Source: Norana najaformis | Taxonomy: Eukaryota; Annelida; Clitellata; Crassiclitellata; Hormogastridae | Assembly (NCBI GenBank): GCA_964023275.1 | Contig: OZ029914.1 | Coordinates: 49,306,530-49,370,529 of the forward strand | Length of the DNA stretch: 64,000 nt | Direction: 5' to 3' | In this document: one piece after another, positions 43,070 through 52,569 of the stretch | How positions within the stretch are numbered: position 1 is the stretch's first letter | Layout: every line of letters begins with the position of its first letter | Notes under the pieces: model-generated | Databases searched by the model: none | Told to the model about the DNA's origin: nothing | Seen by the model: only the letters and a program-made list of their open reading frames with translations | Program-made: the position numbers and the translations under genes

Positions 43070-43374
43070 ATAGTAAAGTAAAAGTAAAGTAAAGTATCCC
43101 ATATCCCACAAGTGGGACGTAGGGGAGGCGCTCATTTCCTTTTCTAGGCCCTTGAGCCGGCAATGGACGAATTCCAAGGTCCTGGACACGGGGCCAGTGC
43201 ATCGCAGGGCTTGCCGTTTACTTCCCAGCTCACGCCGGTACCAAATTCTACTGTTTGGAACAGAGGCACGGTGTGCGTAAACAACTTGCCCAGGGTCGTT
43301 ACACGGAGTCGAACCCGCAACCGCATGATCATTGACCAAATGCGTTACCGATAGACCACCGTGCCGCACTGAAA
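43070..43374 (-). mobile_element. SINE-3, full-length copy
   Basis: In reverse: a head with GGTAACGCATTTGGTCAATG and intact box B GGGTTCGACTCC, then CCTGGGCAAGTTGTTTACGC, TTTGGTACCGGCGTGAGC, a body with GGACCTTGGAATTCGTCC, and a TTTACTTTACTTTTACTTTAC tail region (43,070-43,096). About 300 bp. The minus-strand ORFs over it are SINE translations. Confidence 0.9.
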
Positions 43375-43396
43375 AAGATTATAAAGTTCACTAAAT

Positions 43397-43419
43397 NNNN
43401 NNNNNNNNNNNNNNNNNNN
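43397..43419. other. assembly gap (23 N)
   Basis: Unknown bases. Block B begins directly after the gap, so its true left border cannot be read. Confidence 1.
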
Positions 43420-44707
43420 TGGCACCAGAGTGCAACAAAGTCCAGCACACGTTCAGTTTACAACAATTAAGTTTTATGCAATTTCTAAAGGCGAGATATC
43501 TTCAATGTGGCATTTCCCGCTGATGCAACAAAGTCCAATGCACGACGAGTTTTCAAGAATTATATGAGTTTTCTAAAAGCGAAATATCTTTAATGTGGCG
43601 TGTCCCGCCAATGCAACAAACAAACTCCAACACGTTCAGTTTACAAGAATTAGTATTTAAAAGAGTGAAATATCTTCAATAAACAGTCAACCAAGCGCTT
43701 CAGTTCATTCGCGTCCTGTAGCATCGTCATCGCCAGGGCCCGGTGGAGCCACAGCTCCTGGGGCCGTATGCATGAAGCAGAAGTAAGCTATTCGCCGAAT
43801 AGCGCCTACTCGCCGAATAACTGTTCACCGAGTAGCCGCCGACGATAAACGGTATGCATGACGCAGGAGTAGAGAGCCGAATAGCTACTCGCTGCATCCA
43901 GTGAGCGACGGAATATTTCTCACGCAGGGTTCACCTCTTTCAGCCTGTTTTGGCTGCTGGCGCATGCGCGTAGCTATCTAAGAGGACACTAAGCTTCTTT
44001 GCTAGGAGGAGTGTTTACATTATTGTCGAGTGTTACTGTTTAGAAATATTAGCTAGAATGGAGTGCGAGAAAAGGGCAGCGCAAGCCAAATTTCATTGAC
44101 AAATAGGTGCGGTGCACGTTGGAGGGGATAGCACAAGAGAAGGACGCTTTATAGTCCAAGTTGCAGGGTGCACTGACAGCACGGGGCAAGAAGGAGGCGT
44201 GTAAACTGTAATATTACATGCGTCCCTATCCAAAGGTTTACTACTTATAGTTATTAGTGTGTTATATATTGATATGAATAATAAAAGTTTTACTCTTTTC
44301 TTATCTTTTAACATAAATAATGCTTATATGGTATTTCAAGTCAGGCTAATGCCCATGTCAACATTCTTCCTCATCACAAAGGGCTGTCATAGTTGGTTAT
44401 GGTTTTTTAATGCAATTTACTTTGGTTAGATTGCCAATCTTTGCCATCCACTTGTGAATGTGTGCATGCCCAAAGCCCACCACATGGAGATTTTGACAAG
44501 ATGGTCTCCACAGCTTATCCGCTTTCAGCTTTCATAAATGTCTTTCAGATTTCCAGTAAAATTTGGAATTATACGTAACCCTGGTCAATGCTATTACCCT
44601 TCTCCAAAGACTAAGGAAGAAGTACAGATAGACCAATCACAGCAACAAAGACAGGGAGACGAATGAAATACATCCAAACAGAGAACCACAGTGCAACAAA
44701 TGAGAAG

Positions 44708-45150
44708 CTTGTAATTGTAATCACGACAATTTATACAGCACCGTCAGTAGCAAGCTACTTCAAGGGTGTTTTATAATGTCAAATGTTTGCACGAACAAGA
44801 GTCCAACAAGAAATGATAAATGGACGATGTGTAAAAATCAAAATCAAATGCTGATACTAGAGTTAGACAGTAAACAGAAAATCTTAACTGTGAGTAAATA
44901 GGATCTCAAAGTCTCTTAAAAACAAAAACATTCTCGGCTTCTTGGATGGCTACAGGAAGACTATTCCAGGCACAGAAACAGAGGGAAGTGAGACAAAGCA
45001 ACAGAGACTAGTGTATGAGACATAAGAAGGACGCCCACAACGAATAAGTCTCCGGCAGCTGACAAGCAATAGCTCATTTGATTTGATTTGATAACTTATA
45101 CAGCACTTCTTATAGAACAAACTACCCAGGGGCGCTGCCAGCATGAGAGC
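44708..45150 (-). pseudogene. LINE ends nested in Harbinger
   Basis: In reverse, AWNSLPVAIQEAENVF and a tail closing with GTGCTGTATAAATTGTCGTG and ATTACAATTACAA (44,709) mark a LINE-A-like end. A second tail-like word (GGGGCGCTG..GCTGTATAAG) lies at 45,085-45,150. Both are truncated. Confidence 0.6.
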
Positions 45151-45560
45151 CCTGGGAAGCACAGGCCCACAGAGAGAGACACAAAAAAGACACAATGACA
45201 GACAGAGACAGATAAGTGAACACGACAGTAGAATCAAGAAAATCTCCCGCAATCTGAACCCATATGATAAATCAGCTGACGAACGAGCCATCCAAATGCA
45301 CAGGGTTTGTTTGCTGAGAAGTGAGGCACTTGGTTTTCACTTATCAACTTCCATAAGAATACAGAAAACGTTGCAGTAATGATTCCTGGATTTACAAAAA
45401 CAACACAGTTATGCATTAGTGATTCCTGAAATTACTAAAAGACATTATCAGTTGGTCCCTTGCCACCTTCCCTGCAGCTACTCATGCCTGCTGCTTGATG
45501 GTTTGGGTTATGACTGTAGTGCTGTTGTCAACATCTTCATCACTGTCCATGATAATGTTG

Positions 45561-45770
45561 TCAAAGACATGGTTCAGTTGGGAATCCGGCCTTCACATAG
45601 AATTTGGCCTTTGCTGCATCAGCTTCTTCCTGGCTGGGTAGATTAACACATTTTGGCATCTGTCGCATGAATGATTTAGCGACACGGCTGATGACTCGAC
45701 TTGCCGTTGATTGATCAACTCCAAAGAACTCTCCAGTGATGCTTCGGAATGTTCCGGCTGCATAGAAACT
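45561..45770 (-). pseudogene. Harbinger transposase, helix-turn-helix region
   Basis: The minus frame reads SFYAAGTFRSITGEFFGVDQ, then STASRVISRVAKSF and KFYVKAGFP. This is the conserved HARBI1-type segment (F.GV.QSTVSR.I..V...) that precedes the catalytic domain. It runs into a stop at 45,561, or an unrecognised exon border, before the first catalytic Asp. In the family this protein cuts and rejoins the transposon ends in the nucleus. Confidence 0.8.
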
Positions 45771-45978
45771 TTAAGTCGGCATCACCTGCAATTGTACAAT
45801 TCCTCCTTGATTAACAAAACAGAAATTTCTATTTGTTGTCATAAACCGTAATACAACAAAACCAACTGTGTGTGAATTTGTATTTTGTGTATCGTTATTA
45901 GTTATTGCATTACATCTTGCCTAAAAGTAATAATAAGGTATAAATGAAGAACATAAGCCTGTAATTTTCATCTGCTAA

Positions 45979-46440
45979 ATGCAGAAACAGCACCATATTC
46001 AGCATTTCCTGTTCAGCAAAGGATTTGTTTCAAATTGGGACTTACAGTTTATAAAACATTACTACGGCCAACCACAATACATAAAATCAGTCCTTATTCC
46101 CAAATCTTATCATTATTCTGCAAGGTCATACGATTGTCTTTCCCTGGCAATACCTTGGACTAGAACTGTTCTGGGTAATCGGGCTTTTTCGGTTGTTGGA
46201 CCTAAATTTTGGAATTCCCTCTATGTGTCTGTTCGTTCTGCTCAGTCACTTTTGTCATTTTCTTCTCAATTTAAAACGTACCTTTTTCAATTTGCTTATC
46301 CACCGTAGGCTGCCTCTCTGTCCTGTGGACTGACCTTCTGGATATCGACCTGATTGCGGCTTGGCTTTGGTGCGCCATCGGTTGATAGCTTGTGCATTAG
46401 ACTCCGGCGCATTAGAAGTTTAGAAGTTCTTCTTATTATT
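45979..46440 (+). pseudogene. LINE-C coding end and tail
   Basis: The frame reads TRTVLGNRAFSVVGPKFWNS, then SFSSQFKTYLFQFAYPP and a stop at 46,308. The tail has GATTGCGGCTTGGC, GCGCCATCGGTTGAT, TTGTGCATTAGAC and ends in an ATT run. This copy defines LINE-C: other tails are at 9724, 39,910, 49,665, 57,050 (minus) and 63,335. It is 5-prime truncated and nested in the Harbinger element. Confidence 0.75.
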
Positions 46441-46509
46441 ATTATTGTTATGGTTGTTTTGTTGTAGTTGTTGTTGTAGTTGTTATTGTTATTATTGTTA
46501 TTATTATTA

Positions 46510-46543
<34 letters not shown>

Positions 46544-46545
46544 GT
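46430..46545 (+). repeat. TTATTATTG microsatellite at the LINE-C tail
   Basis: Over 100 bp of ATT, TTG and TTATTG units, growing from the LINE-C tail. Confidence 0.9.
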
Positions 46546-46698
46546 GTGTTAAATGAATACTACATATAACCACGCAATAAATAATTTGCTTTGCCATTTC
46601 TTAAACACAAACACAAAGAAATTTAAGTTAGGTTTAGATGTGGCATGAGTTAGATTATAATGTGGCTGTGAAAAATTACTGTTACATTTAGCTCGACA

Positions 46699-46923
46699 TT
46701 AATCATAGGCCCTACCTGCATCGCGCACGGCAGACCCATGTCGTGGTACAGCGAATTCCACATCGGCCGTAAGTTCGTCACAAATTACTAGCAATGTGAC
46801 GATGAAAACGAAACGCATCGTAAAGCTCGTCATCCCACAATGAATCGAGAGGATTTCGACGATCCATACATACTTTTGACGTCGTAAACTGCGCTGAATG
46901 CGACGAATTGGGACATCCGCCAT
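46699..46923 (-). pseudogene. Harbinger transposase, amino end
   Basis: The minus frame ends SFTMRFVFIVTLLVICDELT, then ADVEFAVPRHGSAV. The pattern RF....L..IC.EL..DVEF...R matches the amino end of HARBI1-like transposases. It lies just inside the right inverted repeat, where the gene should start. The following part of the domain is about 900 bp away, past a nested LINE-C. Confidence 0.65.
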
Positions 46924-47189
46924 TTTGAATTCTTTCTCTTACGCTGGAGTAGACCACTAACTCCTGCTAGCTAGGTCGAGTAGGGATACTCCAGGGATAC
47001 TCCAGAGTTGTGCGCTACTATGTCTTCATGCATACCGAAATAGATTCTCTACTCCGGAGTAGGCCGAATTTACCCTGGAGTAGCACTTACTCCTGCTTCA
47101 TGCATACGGCCCCTGATGCTGATGGTGCTCCAACTGTTTGTTTTCCTGAGCCGATTCCATCTGCTGGTAGAGCTGCTGGTGAAGCTGCG

Positions 47190-47513
47190 GGTGGGTCTGC
47201 AGACAAAGCTGTCCATGTAGCTGTCGGTGGATCTGCAGACAAAGCTCCCCATGAAACTGTCGGTGGATCTGCAGACAAAGCTCCCCATGAAGCTGTCGGT
47301 GGATCTGCAGACAAAGCTCCCCATGAAGCTGTCGGTGGATCTGCAGACAAAGCTCCCCATGAAGCTGTCGGTGGATCTGCAGACAAAGCTCCCCATGAAA
47401 CTGTCGGTGGATCTGCAGACAAAGCTCCCCATGAAGCTGTCGGTGGATCTGCAGACAAAGATTCCCATGAAGCTTTCGGTGGATCTGCAGACAAAGCTCC
47501 CCAGGAAGCTGCT
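47190..47513 (+). repeat. 36-bp minisatellite, nine units, block B
   Basis: Same unit as block A, more uniform: units 3-5 and 7 share the residues GSADKAPHEAV and units 2 and 6 differ only by HETV. Five frames are open here too (124-206 codons). The Harbinger insertion 75 bp upstream separates it from the original 5-prime part of the frame. Confidence 0.9.
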
Positions 47514-47718
47514 TGTGGATCTGCCGGTGGACCTTGCTGTGTGTGTAGTGAATTGCCCGAGATGTGGAAGACATTTCCCAAGAAGGACGCGCAGTTTATG
47601 AAGCCTATGTTGATCGTTGTAACAGAATGATGTCCGGCGTTGCTCATTGTAGGCCTACTCCATCTAACAAAACACATAGTCCCTATTTATTTTGAACTTC
47701 ACTCATCAATACATCACA

Positions 47719-48155
47719 GCAACAGTTATAAACTAACGAGAGCTAATGGCTTGTCCCCACCTCGGTTTGGAATCTAGCAACAAAACTTACCAAACAACCT
47801 CTGGTTGTTGCAGACTTGATTTGATATTGCGCCAGTGATTATATGCTGGTCTCCCTGACGCGGCTTAAGCATGGCGCTGAGATATTTCGGATATATACAT
47901 TTATTTTGCATTAAATTTATATTACATTGGCTAACGGGAGCTAATGGCAACAGTAATAAGCTCACCGAAAATAATGGCAACAGTTAAAAGCTAACAGGAG
48001 CTAATGGTTTGTCCCCTCGGACACCAACATGGGACCACAACTGACCAAGTAACCCATGTTGTTTCGGACTTGATTTGACATGGAGCCGATACAGCTGGTC
48101 TCCCTGCATGACACGGCTTAGTTGTAGCGCCGAGAAATTTTGGAGATATAGGCCA
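47719..48155 (+). repeat. GCTAACGGGAGCTAATG units and cassettes, block B
   Basis: Units at 47,720 and 47,928-48,005 each followed by a cassette (TTGCAGACTTGATTTGATAT, GACGCGGCTTAAGC, GGCGCTGAGATATTT; then GACTTGATTTGACATGG, ACACGGCTTAGT, GCGCCGAGAAATTTT). Fewer units than block A. Confidence 0.75.
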
Positions 48156-48719
48156 CAGCAGCCTTCTTTCGGTCAATTTATTCACAAGGTCGTCATGAAC
48201 AAAGCCGATTGAGGGTAAGCGTCTACCGGTCGGCCGAGTGCATTGCAGTAACCACAACCTTGCTTTGGAAGTTTCTAGATAAGCTGAACGAATATTACAT
48301 CTGAAGCTGGAACAACATGTAGGCCTATTTACCCGTTCGACTTTGCCTTCTAGTGCTGTATTTTCATGAACAATATTTCATGAATAATATTGCCCTTTTG
48401 GGCCTAACTCCGATTATTTTTCAGTAGTTAGACTGGCTACTTCAGCATCGAGTTCATCGCCTTGGAGATCATTATTGACGATTTACTGCTGTCAAGTGAA
48501 TCTGTTCGTCCAGAGTCGATTTATTTTGATGCTTTTGTAGACGATTTGACTCCATATATAGGAATGACAATCGTAAATTTGCACTTGTTGAAAAATTGCA
48601 TTTTTATATGGCATGTGTTGTAAATAAGTGTTTCTTGTAGCTCCAAATCAGATCTCTTGTCAATGAGACTCGGTGTTAAAACATTTTAGAGTATTTTCAG
48701 TATTGTCACACCTAGGTAT

Positions 48720-48889
48720 ACCCTTCAGGTTCTCTGCTCCTCGTGGTCCCTATACACGCTTCTTCCTCTCACTGTACAGCCTTGCTCCGGGCTGCAGGGA
48801 TATGTCTTGGATTCTCTTACCAAGATCGTATCACGATGCATGCTTTTCGTTCTCTACGCTGGCTTCCTGTATTTGAGCGTATACTGCAG
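48720..48889 (+). pseudogene. LINE-D fragment, block B, cut short
   Basis: GGGATATGTCTTGGATTCTC, CTACGCTGGCTTCCTGTATT and TGAGCGTA match block A, then homology jumps to the text found at 38,250 in block A. Confidence 0.7.
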
Positions 48890-49499
48890 ACTGTATTCCA
48901 TCTGATCTCAGTGAGTCTTGGTGTTAATATAATTAATATTTTATATTTTATGAATTAAATAAATAAGCAACAAATCTTGGTAAACGTTATAATTTGGAAG
49001 TGCATATTATTCCAAATAGATCTATATCTTGAATTTATGAAAAACATTGAACACAGTACAAACAAGGCGAAAACCCGGGCCAAATGGTTCATCTGACACA
49101 ACATCTGATAGGTCTGAGAGTGGCAAGGCCCTGCCTCGATACTCCACAATTGCTGACAGCTTAATTTGACAACTCACATGTCACAGGAAGCCTTTGTTGT
49201 TCGTCCAGCCAGTCTTGGCCGCTGCCAATCAATGAATGACCAATCAAAGACTGGTCCTACTTGGTCTGATGGGCCAGTCTCATTGATTTATGGGCGGAGA
49301 GAGACAGGTAGTGTGCACGATCAGCCTGAGTCAGCAAATGCTTCTGGTTTTTCCAAGCATCCACCTGGCATTTCTATGTTCGAATAATTATGAGTCTCAT
49401 TGAATCAGGTGCGATCTTGAAAATACATCACCGAGAATTATTAATGACCCGCAATTCGTATTAGCTAGCATTAGTTAGTAGTTATCGTAGTTAATGTAA

Positions 49500-49660
49500 G
49501 CTAGGCCTATTCCACTAGCACGAAAGTGATGCCAAGCAACAGTGACAACAGTTGTCCAGTAGTTGTCATGCATTCAGGCAAAATCGATACGTTTAAAAGC
49601 GCTGTTTATAGCAACAGAGAATCAAATGCACGCTGCTCTACTGAAGCAGAAACCAGTCTT
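49500..49660 (+). repeat. R1 fragment
   Basis: GATGCCAAGCAACAGTGACA, ATCGATACGTTTAAAAGCGC and CTCTACTGAAGCAGAAACC match R1 at 17,110-17,240 and 8370-8500. Confidence 0.65.
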
Positions 49661-49664
49661 AGCT

Positions 49665-50218
49665 TTGTGCATTAGACAACGGCGTTATAGAAGTTGCTAA
49701 TTATTTTTATTTGTATTATTGCCTCTATCAGCAAAACTGTTTCAAAAATCTGTGACTCTTGAATTGAAGAATAAATTTCTGCCTCGCGCCTCCTATTGGC
49801 CTCTTAAATAATTCATGTACTGGGTGATCTCGTGTGGTTCAAAGTGAACGAACCCTTGTAAACCCTTTTATTGCTGCCTATCCTTCAGAGTCAAAAGTGA
49901 TATGCAAAAGTGTGCTTTTCTATATGTCTCTTTCTCTCGATTTTTTATTTGCCGTTATAGCTTATTAAATTGCGGTAATTTCTTGTTCGCTGAGCAGTAG
50001 TAACCAGCTGTTTAGCGACATCTTGTGTATGGTAGGACCTTAACGTCGACCTTCATTTAACTTCGCAACGAACGTTGTCTGATATCGTTCGATGTGTCAT
50101 TACCATATAGACATCGCTTTCGCATTCATCAGATGGCGCAAGTAATATAGTTTATCGTTCGGAAGATGGAGTCAGTATAGCACTTCGCCTTTCCGTTCGA
50201 CAGATGGCGCAACTTGTC
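49665..50218 (+). repeat. dispersed repeat R2, copy 2
   Basis: Collinear with 9815-10,395, beginning inside a LINE-C tail and ending in CAGATGGCGCAACT. Confidence 0.75.
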
Positions 50219-50246
50219 TTAGTTGCCCCATCTGCCGAACGGAAAA
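50189..50246. repeat. hairpin of 26-bp arms
   Basis: CTTTCCGTTCGACAGATGGC (left) and its near complement in GCCGAACGGAAAAG (right) face each other around the loop TGTCTT (50,215-50,220), with two or three mismatches. The right arm continues to about 50,325 as an inverted, internally shortened copy of 49,880-50,214. Confidence 0.8.
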
Positions 50247-50443
50247 GAGAACTGTTATATCTTTCCGAGACATACAAAAAAGCACACTTATAAATGTCAC
50301 TTTTGGCTCTGAAGGATAGGCAACAATAATAATTCACTGCCATACAGAATTGCAACAAAACGGGCCACGAATTGAACACACATAACCAATAACCAAAGTC
50401 TGAGCTAAAGTTAGAAACAGTATCTTTACTTGAGTTCGGCTTT

Positions 50444-50670
50444 TTCGCCCTTCTTCCTCTTACCTGTCTCTCCTCTCCAACCCCAAACACCACCGCCCCC
50501 CGTAGCTGCCGCGCTGTCTCTCTGCCTGACTCTTGGATCTTGACCTGGAACCGAACCCTTTTGCCTATCGATTTTGTTTTGACTGAGCGCCTGTGAATAA
50601 GCTGGTCCCCACGGCGCGGCTTTCGTTGTGCGCTGTAGAATTCTTGGAATTACGATTACGATACGATTCG
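50444..50670 (+). mobile_element. LINE-B 3-prime end
   Basis: CTCTCCTCTCCAACCCCAAA, GGATCTTGACCTGGAACCGA, GACTGAGCGCCTGTGAATAA, GGCTTTCGTTG and GAATTACGATTACGAT. It is the reverse complement of the text at 2690-2880. Confidence 0.75.
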
Positions 50671-50721
50671 CCATAATGTACATAAGGCTCACAACGTTGT
50701 ACAAAAACTTAACCCACGCTT

Positions 50722-51130
50722 TAATCGTAGTCGTGAACTCCAGATTTCTACAGCGCCCAACGAAAGCTAAGTCGCGGGAACCAGCTTATCCACAGGCTCT
50801 CAGTCAAAACAAAATTGATAGGCAGGAAGGGTAAGATTCTGTTTCAGGTCAAGATCTAAGGGTGAGGCAGGCAGACAGGCAGACGGCTCTGGTGGATGGT
50901 GTTTAGAATTGGAGAGGCGTTATGGAAAAGAGGAGGAATCAGGGAAGGATTTGTGGAAGAGAAGTGTTTTCAGTTTTGAGCGAAAGTCCTGCGCAGAGAT
51001 TGCAAAGGGTGAAGTGTTGGTGACATTCTAGGATGGGTGAGATGATTGTCGTAGTTCTGGTGGAAGTTTGTTCCAGAGGGGGAAACTATGCGGTTGAATG
51101 AATGGTAAGGCTACTTTCAGCTGAAAGGCT
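50722..51130 (-). mobile_element. LINE-B 3-prime end with coding remnant
   Basis: In reverse: FPLWNKLPPELRQSSHPS, FRSKLKTLLFHKS, then the LINE-B tail ending at 50,722. Its tail faces that of the 50,444 copy about 50 bp away. Confidence 0.75.
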
Positions 51131-51134
51131 ACAA

Positions 51135-51540
51135 GATGCATGTGCTGGCGCTACAGTAGTCCATGATGCTGTTGCCGCCGCTGAAAATTGTCTTATACTG
51201 ATGTGAAGGGTGACGTAGATAGGCCTATGTTTTCTAGATGAGGGCTCTTGAACTGCAAAATATGATTCGCTGGTGAAATCACTGCAACAGATGGTGTGAT
51301 TCAGATCAATGTTCCCTGTAATTTTTTTTCACTGTGCACGCATTGTCCTACCATGTGGGCAGTAACATTTTGGACCTGCACTGTGGAAGGTCTCACATCT
51401 ATTAAGACTAAGCTAAAAGCCTATGAAATCGCGGTGTATAAAAGGTAAAGACTAAACACAAGTTGAAGTAAGTACGTAGCCTTTATGTGCACGTGACAAT
51501 ATTGTATAAAATGATTAAATAGCCTACACATTTTGTATCA
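51135..51540. other. unassigned DNA
   Basis: No motif recognised. Confidence 0.5.
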
Positions 51541-51544
51541 CATT

Positions 51545-51840
51545 TTGTGTCACCACAATGTCAACTGGGTAAGCTTTTATTTCTACCATCAACAGTCTAT
51601 CTTTACACCTTTCTATTATGGTGACACACTTGGAAACCCTTTCCTCTAGTAGGATGGCCACTCCATTTTAGCTTCCTTGTTCACTGGTGTATATCACTGT
51701 AATTCCCTCACTCATAAAATCGCCACCCTCCTTTCATCTCACTTCCGACAGTCGTAGTATATTCAACCCTGTTCTTCTCATCTGTCTGATGACATTGGCT
51801 GTAGTTTTCCCGGTCTCAGCATTGTTAACGATGAGCTTTT
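51545..51840 (-). pseudogene. RTE-type LINE endonuclease fragment
   Basis: The minus frame reads TGKTTANVIRQMRRTGLNIL, RLSEVR, a stop, KEGGDFMSEGITVIYTSEQG and, after a second stop, NGVAILLEERVSKCVTIIE. The order (GK...V..EM.R...ILG.SE.RW.G.G....G....Y.G....GVA..L.......V) is that of the endonuclease of RTE-clade retrotransposons. The first stop is TGA where the family has Trp. This is a different clade from LINE-A to LINE-D. Confidence 0.7.
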
Positions 51841-51885
51841 AAAATTCTGTTATCCCTACTTTCCATTACCGTCACCAGTGGCGGA

Positions 51886-51935
51886 TTTACTGTAGGTACA
51901 AACGAAGCCATGGCCTAGGTGTAGCACATTCCAGT
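51886..51935 (+). mobile_element. hAT-like end CAGTGGCGGATTTA
   Basis: It matches the MITE-2 inverted end (CAATGGTGGATTTAG at 42,478 in reverse). The other end was not found. Confidence 0.35.
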
Positions 51936-52140
51936 TGGCGGCAAAACTAGAAAAAAAGAAACATTGAAAATTGAGCAGTTAAATTAAATTAAAACTGCTA
52001 GCGAGACAACAGAGAATAAATGTTATGATGTTAATGACAATATATTATTTATTATTAGTTAAAACTTTGGAACATAAATATTATGGACGGAAAAAATTAC
52101 TTGGCATAAGGTCGGCAGACTGCTAAATCCCTCCGGATAA

Positions 52141-52358
52141 GCAGGCAGATCTCAAGCTAGGGCAGTTCAGCAGCAGACTAATCTCGTAAAAGGTTCTCGA
52201 TCATTGGTCCCTCTCCTCCGACTACTGCTTGACAGTGCATGTATTCTTGCCCTATGCTTGTGTGTCGGGGATGCGTGGGTCAATTCCAAAGTGGAAAAAG
52301 TAAGACGATGTGGCGACAGGTACTGCTGGCGTATACAACAAACAAGACTACAGAAATC
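52141..52358 (+). repeat. repeat R4, copy 2
   Basis: Matches 16,180-16,390. No shared reading frame is evident. Confidence 0.6.
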
Positions 52359-52489
52359 GATGATATATTAAGTGTGTGCGGTTGCCACGGTTATGTCGTC
52401 CTGTCCGATTTACGGTTGGTAGTATCTGTGTGTTATAACGCACACGCACGCACACACACACATAAACCTATATATGTGCACGCACTTGT

Positions 52490-52565
52490 TTCTGAACACT
52501 TATATAGCGGGTTTTAAGAACCACACAAAGGCGCAGATACACGGCTATCCGACAGATCTATCAGA
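52490..52565 (-). mobile_element. retroposon tail, second copy
   Basis: In reverse: GCCGTGTATCTGCGCCTTTG, GGTTCTTAAAACCCGCTATA. It matches 29,470-29,548 and is followed by a CACA run. Confidence 0.55.
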
Positions 52566-52569
52566 GTGT

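Larger units (their letters stand above)
43761..47112. mobile_element. PIF/Harbinger transposon, 3,352 bp, decayed
   Basis: The left end GGGCCGTATGCATGAAGCAG continues AAGTAAG, and the right end is its inverse (CTTACTCCTGCTTCATGCAT then ACGGCCC); about 27 bp with one mismatch. Both sides have CTG (43,758-43,760 and 47,113-47,115), a 3-bp duplication as expected for this superfamily. Inner copies of GGTATGCATGA and GGAGTAG words lie in both subterminal regions. Minus-strand transposase pieces are at 46,699-46,923 and 45,561-45,770. Two LINE fragments are nested in it. A plus-strand start at 44,058 (MECEKRAAQAKFH) could be the second Harbinger gene but stops at once. Confidence 0.9.
43420..49340 (+). 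repeat. composite block B, interrupted by Harbinger
   Basis: Collinear with block A after removing 43,761-47,112. The joint left by removing the transposon (AGCTC, CTG, ATGCTGATGG) aligns with block A at about 34,528-34,545. Relative to A it also lacks the segment equivalent to 36,500-38,250, with the break inside the LINE-D coding fragment (48,889). Confidence 0.85.

Noticed and set aside
43016-43369. 117-codon minus ORF
   Set aside because: It is the translation of a full SINE-3 including its tRNA head.
47010-47677. ORFs of up to 206 codons in block B
   Set aside because: Same minisatellite effect; the longest one begins inside the Harbinger end, so it cannot be an original gene.
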